Shown: piece by piece, positions 13,201-22,200 of the stretch
Layout: every line of letters begins with the position of its first letter
Numbering within the stretch: the first letter of the stretch is position 1
Source: Ursus arctos
Taxonomy: Eukaryota > Chordata > Mammalia > Carnivora > Ursidae
Direction of reading: 5' to 3'
Assembly (NCBI RefSeq): GCF_023065955.2
Contig: NC_079873.1
Span: forward strand, 12,786,566 to 12,850,565
Length of the DNA: 64,000 bases
Notes under the pieces: generated by a model
Seen by the model: only the letters and a program-made list of their open reading frames with translations
Databases searched by the model: none
What the model was told of the DNA's origin: nothing
Position numbers and translations under genes: made by a program

Positions 13201-16200
13201 ACCAGCACTGTCCAATAAAAATAAAAATATAATCTTAAAGTTTTTAGTTGCCACATTTAAAAGAAAAAAGTAAAGAAGAGAAATTAATTTTAACATTATA
13301 TTTTATGTAGCTCAATATATCCAAAACGTTATTTGGACCTATCACCAATTTTTTAAAAAGTATTAGGTATTTTACATTCTGGGTTTGTTTGTTTGTTTTT
13401 TTTTTCATGTTACCTTTGACGCTCAGTGTGCATTTAAAGTTCACAGCATGTCTCAATTAATCCATCTCATGTCAATTTGATTCTTAGTCTGGCTAAAAAG
13501 ATTCTTTAATCCCTTTGAAGGGGACAGGAATTCTCGCTCCCCAACAAAATCAAATTGTTCAAAAGAGCTTACAGTAAAAAACAGGAGTCCTGTACCCCAA
13601 CTCTTCCGCTTCCAAATCCCGATTCCTCAAGGTAAGCATTGTAACTCCTCTCTTCAAGATTTCTTCTGCTAGTTTCTATCACATCTCTAAACACCATCTC
13701 ATCAACTCTTTCTTGACTTGCCCATTTCAGACACCTTCCATCACAACACAAGTTGACTTCCTGCTGTGACAGATGAGGCTGACCCATCCCCAGACCCCAA
13801 TCTCGATTCTTAGTTGTATTGGTTACTTTCCTAACCTGAGCTATTTTTACCTCTTTTTCTGCCAACTACTACCAATATCTGTAGCTGCCTCACAGTGGAA
13901 AATGAAAGTCTTATCTCCCTTTCTCCCTCTCCAGCACCCCTCCACACCTCCACCTCAAAGCTGACATTTACATCCCTGCTTTGAAGCCTTCTCTGATGAA
14001 TCTTGGGGACTGAGTCTAAAACCTGGAAATCAATAAACAGAGTGACCGTGTAAGTCTCCCTCACTGTAGAGGCAAGCTATGCCCCGGTTCTCCTATCAGA
14101 TGTCACTCTTCCTGGAGTTTTTACCTGCCTTTCTCTTTTCTTAAATGATTTGTCTTTATCCTTGCCTCAATCTGTTTGCAAACTATTCACTGTATTAGAT
14201 ATTAAATATGTTTCAAAGGAAGCCAGCTTAATTATGCAGGTATGTTCAGTTTATAAGACTCATTAAGCTGGGTACCTATGATCTGTGCACTTTTCTAAAG
14301 TGTTTATGTTATACTCCAATTTTTAAAAATCCTAAAGGAGGCACCCTCTCTTTTCCTTGTAAATTGTGGAAGAAGAAAAAGCACGGGAGGGGCGCCTCGG
14401 TGACTCCATTGGTTAAGCATCTGCCTTCGCCTCAGGTCATGATCTCAGGGTCCTGGGATCAAGCCCCGCATTGTGCTCCCTGCTCAGCAGTGGGGGAGCC
14501 TGCTTCTTCCTCTCCCACTTCCCCTGCTTGTGCATTCACTCTCTCTCTCTCAAATAAATAAATAAGATCTTAAAAAAAAAAAAAAAAGAAATAGCAAGGG
14601 AGAGAAAATTCTGCATAGCACATTTACACATTTATATTATCAACCATACGATTATAGTAGTACAATATATAGTTACATTTATGTTAAGTTTATCAGCTCT
14701 GTTAACAAAATGGATCGTGCAGATAGCGTAACATCCGTCTGCTGACCCTGACAATGATGACAATAGAACAGCTCACATGTATACGAACACTTCCTGAATA
14801 GCAGACATGCCAAGTGCCCTGTTAATATCATCTGGCTTTTATTACAATATTACATTGTTATCATATTGTTATAGTTGATTTCATTGAAGCTTTGAGAAAT
14901 AATTTGCCAAAAGTCACACAAGCATCTTAATAATGCCTAATAAATTTTGAATACTTCCTATAGATCTGACACCATTCTAAGCACTAAGTGTACTGACTTA
15001 TTTAATCCTCAAAGCATTATCCCCACTTAGCAGATGAGTAAAGGGAGGCACCCTGGTCCAAGGTCACCCAGCTGGTAAGTGACATAGCTTGGCTATGAAC
15101 CCAAGCCGTCTGGCTCCAGATTCTTAACCACAGAGCTATACACCACTCAGAGGTCGCAGCAGAAATCTGAACTTGGGCAGGCCGTCTCTAGGAACTAAAT
15201 TGTTCATTATTTTGCTGTCCCGCCCAGAAATTAGGTCAACTGACATTTACACAAGGAGTACATGCACACTACTCTCATTCATTGAGAGGAAGGGAAACAG
15301 TAAATAAGTCACAAGTTCAAATACTTATGTTCTTTCTTTAAGCAGCTAATACTCACTTCTCACCTCCAAATTGCCTCCACTATCACATTTCCCTAACTCA
15401 ATCTCTACTTCCAAAACACTTCACAAATACAGATGACCCTTGAACAATGCGAGTTTGGACTGTGCGGGTCCACTTCTACGTGTTTTTTTTTTTTTAAATA
15501 AATACAATACAGTACTATAAATGTATTTTCTCTTTCTTATGATATTCTTAATAACATCTTCTTTTCTCTTGCTTACTTTACTGTAAGAATACAGTCTGTA
15601 ACACACATAACATACAAAATACGTGTTAATTGATTCTGTATGTTATCGGTAAGGCTTCTGGTCAACAGCAGGCTGTTAGTAGTTACGTTTGGTGGGGAGT
15701 CAAAGTTATACTTGGATTTTTGACTGGGGGTGAGAGAGAAGTCAGCGTCCTTTACCCTCGAACAGCACTCAGTAGAAAGCGTTCTGCAACTGATCTGTCT
15801 CCACATGCGGGTTTTTGGACACCAATCCCAGGAGTACTCACCCTGCTTAATGCCAGTCTGACCCACTGACTTGTGACCGCAAGGGCAGGGACCATCTATG
15901 TCCTCCCCTGCTATAATCCCAACTCCTAGCCCAGTGTCTAGCACGTAGGAGGCCATCTATACATATATGTTGAATGAATGAAAAGTAGATGCTTAAAAAC
16001 CCAGAAGGATATAAGTTTATAAAGAAAAATTCCATGCTTGCCTCAATAACGCATATTTGGGGCTCTTCCTTATGACCGTCCACGGGCACCATAGCTTGAT
16101 TCATAACCCATTCCTGGACAGCATCAGTAATGTGAGGGACAACTGTAGAAAGAAGTAATAATTAGCACAAAAGCTTATTTCATGGTCACAGTCATGAGAA

Positions 16201-19200
16201 AGGCATGTATTCATGTCTTTAGATCTCCCAAATAACCTAAAAGCCACTTGGCAAATGAGACCAACCACAGTGGTCATGTTATTATCCATCTCACTGAAAT
16301 CAATATTACAGGCACAACATAGGTTTAATCATTTAAATGTGATGTCATTTCTTTTGAAACTGGCCAACCACAGAGAATAAGAAACAGAAAGCAGAAATGC
16401 CATCTTTGAGGCATCTAGAAACACCTATAATGCCAACTAAAAACTGCAAGAAGGGCTGTCAGGCACGCTGCATGCTGGATTCCATGGGGGAAGAAAGACT
16501 CAGAGTGGCCCAGCACTGCAGACTCTGGGCCTCCCACCAGCCAGCGGGGAGGGGGCCCCTCAGAGGGTGTAGATGGGCCCTGCATGCTGACCAGGGGCCT
16601 GTGGCTGCTAACGTCACCTGAAGAAGCTGAAAGGTGACAACTCCACAAGGATTTGAGGCCCAGGGGCCCCTTGGTGGTGAGCAGGTCTGCAGCTACAGAT
16701 CTCTGCTGAAGGGACAGAAAGGTGACATCTTACGGGCGCGTGCGGACATCCTCCCGGTGCAGCCACCTAACCTAGTGTGATACACGAGGCAGGAACGTGG
16801 CCCTCTGGGAAGCCGAGGCGAGGGAGCATCTGCTGCCTGCTCTATCTCGCACCTGCTGCTCCCTCGAAGTGGGAGGAAGCTGTCGCCCACTGGTGCATTT
16901 GGAGCAACCCACATTACATGTGCAGTTTGGCCCCTTCCAGCAGCAGTGGTGGGGTGGGGGGGCGGGGGGGTGTTGGGCGGGCTCTGCCCCCACGTGGGCA
17001 GCCCAAGGATCAGGAGTCAGAGCGGGGGCCTGGGGCCTTGTCCTCTCCCCATCAAAGGGACGCGGCAGGTGTCAGGCAGCAACTCTTCCTCCTGTGGGTC
17101 TTCCCAAGATCTGCACTCAGGGGAAAAGAATTAGAAAGCACAACTGTAGCTGAGATCTAAGCCACACATCTAGTGTCGGTAATTACACAGCTGATCTTTT
17201 GATCTCCATCTGTCCGACCCCCATGTCTACCTCTCAGCTGAATCCAACGTGAGATTTAAAGGAGATGGGGAATTATCGCCTTTACCCCACCACGTGGGAA
17301 CATAGGACTACAAGACTTGCCGGGGGGTGGGGGAGAGACATAGGTGGACAGGAGTCTCACCCAAGACAAAAGAGAATCATACCACTCAGGAAAAGAGTTG
17401 ATGAAAAAGGGTCAGACTATACTACCAGCCACTGCAATTTAATCCCCCAGTTCCTCCCCACACTGTCCTTCAAAGGGGAGTAATCCACATCCATGCAAAG
17501 ATACAAGAAAGGAGACAGACAAAACAAACCAAAAAAGTCTGCACCTCAATCGGGTAAAAATGATGAATGAATGGTTCTGCATGGATTTTATAAATAAAAG
17601 CTAAAGACATACGTATATATGGACTAGGGGAAAAAATAACATTAGTAATAAAGAAAAAGACTGAAGAAAATACAATCAAGAACATGGAGGGTGAAGAGGA
17701 CACCTCTGAAGAAAATGAAAAGGGAAAGAAAGCAAGGATTTGAGAAGGATTAGAACTTGTAGAGCTCAGGGAGCCCCTCATTACTCGTCTATTTTGAGCA
17801 GGGTGTGGATGCGCAAGACACGGGAGTCGCTAACCTTTGTGGAATACAATACCTTGTACTGTTTTCCCCAGGTAGTCGCCACGCCTCTCTTTATTGATCA
17901 CATGCTGATATATCTTCCCAGTGGTGATGTTGTTGTCTTTATAAAGGTTGATATCCAAGAACCGTTCATAATTTCCAAGGTCTAAATCAACTTCTCCACC
18001 ATCATTTAAGACAAACACCTCACCTAAGATAAAAAGACAATGTAAATATTAAAAATTTGCTATCAGGGGCACCTGGCTGGCTCAGATGGTGAAGTGTCCA
18101 ACTCTTGATTTCGGCTCAGGCCATGATCTCAGGGTACTGAGATCGAGCCCCTGAGACGGGCTCCCCGCTCAGCAGGGAGTCTGCTTCTCTCCCGCTTCCT
18201 CTCTCTCTGCCCTTCCCCCTGCAAGCACGTACACTCTCTCTAAAAATAAACAAATAAAATCTATTTATTTATTTATTTGAGAGGGAGAGGGCCAGTGGGA
18301 GAGGCAGAGGGAGAAGCAGATTCCCCACAGAGCAGGGAGCAGGACATGGGGCTCCATCCCAGGTCCCTGGTACCATGACCTGAGCCAAAGGCAGATGCTT
18401 ACCTGACTGCACCACCCAGGTGCCCCAGTAATAAAATCTTAAAAAAAAAAAAAGTATGTATGCATTATATTCCTAGAAGAGAAAGAAAAACTGTAGATGA
18501 CAAGTCTTTAAACAGGTTCTTAGATTTAATGTAGTAATAATAAAAATTCCAACAGATTTTTTCAACTTGAGGATGACACTAAAGTTAATTTGTTAGAAAA
18601 ACAGGTGTGATTACCAAAATAAACACACACAAAAACAAATTTAAAAAGCTCTTAAAACAAATAACAGTGAGTAAAGGAAGACTGAAATACATATGCATAG
18701 ATGTATTTCAATATATATAAAGATGGAATAAGATAGCATCAACAAATACACAAAACCAAAATATCCAAAAAGATCTCTATTGGGGCTCCTGGCTGGTTCA
18801 GTAGGTGGAGCATGTGACTCTTGATCTCGGGGTTGTGAGTTTGAGCCCCACATTGGGTGTAGAGATTACTTAAAAAAAATAAAATCTTGGGGCACCTGGG
18901 TGGCTCAGTCCTTAAGTATCTGCCTTCGGCTCGGGTCATGATCCCAGGGACCTGGGATGGAGCCCCACATCAGGCTCCTCTGCTGGGAGCCTGCTTCTTC
19001 CTCTCCCACTCCCCCTGCTTGTGTTCCCTCTCTCTCTGTCTCTCTCTCTCTGTCAAATAAATAAATGAAATCTTTAAAAAAATAAAAAATTTAAAAAATT
19101 AAAAAATTAAATCTTTAAAAACACAAAAAACAAAAAGATCTGTATTACATAAAATAATTTAATATATCACTTGAAAAAAAACAAATACCCAAGGGTATCA

Positions 19201-22200
19201 TCACAAATCAAAGTAAATAAAACACTCAGAAATAAACTTCAAAGAAATGTAGGAACTATATTTACAAAACTTAAAAAGCTTATTTCAGAGACATAAAAGA
19301 AGGTATGAATCAAAGGAAAATCACTTCTAAAGTTCCTGAATGGGCCTGTCAATATTTTCCAGTGTTTAATTTTTCCCCAAATTAATTTATAAATTTAAAG
19401 AAATTTTTGTCAAGAACTCCAATGCAGTTTCTTGTAAAGTTGGACAAAATGATTCCTAAGTTAATTCTGAAGAAAATACTTTGAGGTTAAGGAAAAAACA
19501 ATAGAACAACAAAAAAGGCTTTGCTAGAGGGATAATAAAAATACCTTTTTGCACCAAAAGAGAGAGAGAAAAAAAACAAAGGAAAAAGAAAGGGAATGTG
19601 GAAAGCTCTGACCTACTTGATAATAAAAAGCTGCAGCTTTTAAAATGATAGGCAGGAATAAACATAGAACTCCAGACGAGAACAGAGTACAAAGACAGAC
19701 CTAAGGATAGACAGAAATGTAGTATGTAATAAAAGGTGACATTTCAAGTCAGGAGGAAAAGGATGAACTCTTTGAGAAATGCCATTAGGAATAGTTGGCT
19801 AATTGGAAAAAAATTAGAAAAAAAATTGTTACATCTTTATCTCACACCAAATTCAATTCCAACTGTGTTAACAATGTTAAAGTAAAAGTAATTGACAATA
19901 TAAAAGTTCCAGAAGAAAATATAGATATTTAAATATTCCTGCAGCAGAGAAGCCTAAAGGTGACATCAAAGACAGAAACATAAAGGAAACAGTTGATACA
20001 TTTAATCACATAAATGGCAAGTGAAAATTTATTAATAACTAACAGAGGTAATATTAAGACAAATTTCAAACAGAGTAGAACTCTCTCTCTCTATATATAT
20101 ATATATAAGTTAATACACTTTATGTAAAATATTCTTAAAAATCATTTTTAAAACATCCAACTTGGGGCACCTGAGTGGCTCAGTCAGTTAAGCGTCCAAC
20201 TCTTGACTTCTGCTCAAGTCATAATCTCAGGGTCGTGAGATCTAGCCCCGTGTTGAGCTCCGCACTCAGTGGGGAATCTGGTTGAGAGACTCTCTCCTTC
20301 TGCCCCTCCCCTCGCTTGCACACTGACGCACTCTCCCTCTCGAATAAATCTTTAAAAAATGTTTTAAAAAATATCCAAAGGAAAACTGGCATAACACATG
20401 GAATTAGTCAACTTTACCGCATACCAAACAACCCTAAAATCTTAGCAACTTACGAAACGTTTATTAATTTCTCCCTCGGGTTATGTGGTATGTGGGGGCT
20501 GTGGGTCAGTTGTGAGTCTACTTGGTCTCATTCCAGGACCCAGACTGAAGGAGAAATCCCTATACAGGGCAGGCCGTTCTCACAGCAGAGAGCAGAAGCG
20601 CCAAAGAGACAGAGCCAATTCAGGGTACTGCCCTGAAAATTTCTGCTTCGACAAAACAGATGTCACAGCCACTAATGTCTCCTAGGGAAAACCAAATCAC
20701 ATGACCAAATAAGGTGACCAACCTCTCGGGTTTGCCCAGGACTAATAGGGTTCCCAGGATTTGGACTTTCAGTTTCAAAACCAGGAAATTCCCAACAAAC
20801 CAGGAGGAGTTAACCACCATACATGACCAAAGTCCAAAGTCAATGGGACGAGGAAATTTATTCCACAGAAGGAAGTTGGGTAACAGTTTCAAACAAAAAT
20901 ACAATCTACCCATACCCTTGAATAAGTCATTCCACAGACAAAATGAAAAACCAAAGAAATCTAAATGAGAACAATGAGATACCCTTTTGTTTTTTGTCCT
21001 TCTCTCAGGTTAGTAAAGTTTAAACAGAATAATATTCAGCAGGAGTATTTAAAAAACAGGCCTTCTTATTTATATATAACTTGGTGCAGATGCAGAGCCC
21101 TTATCAGAGAATTCTGGAAATAAGATGGAAGTTGAAATTTGAAGTTTTTCAGATTATGGAAAGGTAAAAAGAACACTTGCCATATATTAGAAAACACCCT
21201 AAATGCAAAAACATTCCAAATGGAATTCACGGCTATATGAATATTTTTCAATTTTTAAAACTTTTGAAAAAAGGCTATAAATAGCCACAAACTTATGAAG
21301 AATTGTAAGTTTTCAGAACTTTCTGGGTTTTACACTTAATAGATAAGAGATCATGAACCTAAAAACCTTTGATAATATGCATTATATATCAAAAGCCTGA
21401 AAAGCATACCTACCTGTGAAATCAGAAATTCTTCACATAGGCATTTATGCTTTAAAAAAATAAATTTTAAAGATTTCCATCACAGTGTTGTTTATTATAG
21501 CAATACATTGGAAATTATTTCCCATTACTGTACAGATTTTGTGCAGCCTTAGGAGTATAAAATAAAGGGGTGACTGGGTGGCTCAGTTGATTGGGCATCT
21601 GCCTTTGGCTCAGGTCATGATTCCAGGGTCCTGGGATCGAGCCCTGCATCTGGCTCTTTGCTCAGCGGGGAGCCTGCTTCTCCCTTCCCCCTGATCCTGC
21701 TCTCTCTCTCAAATGAATGAATAAAATCTTTTTAAAAAATTTTAAAAACAAACAAAAAGAGTATAAAATATATATAAATGTCCACAGTACATTGTTTTAA
21801 AAATTAGAATAAAAACTGACGTTACTATAAGATTCAATTCATTTAAAGTTCAAAAATAAAAGTAATCTCTGGAGTTAATGCTTACTATATGTCAAAGAGT
21901 TTGGAGAACATTAATTAAGGAAGCATTTTCCTGATCGTTGAAGAACAACTCAGTGATGCTTATCTGTCCCTGCTAGCAGGTTATGCAGGGTATCATGCGG
22001 TGGGTAATAAAAACAACAAAAAAGTAAAAAAATAAGCAAAAGTAACATATGGTGTTAAAAGACAGGACAGCGGTTACCTTAGTGGTTTCAGGTGGGGAAA
22101 GACTAGAAGGGGCATAAGGGGGGGGTTTCTGTTTCTTGATCTGGGGGCTGTTTACACAGTTTGCTCACTTTATCAAGTGGTACACTTAGGATCTGTGCAC

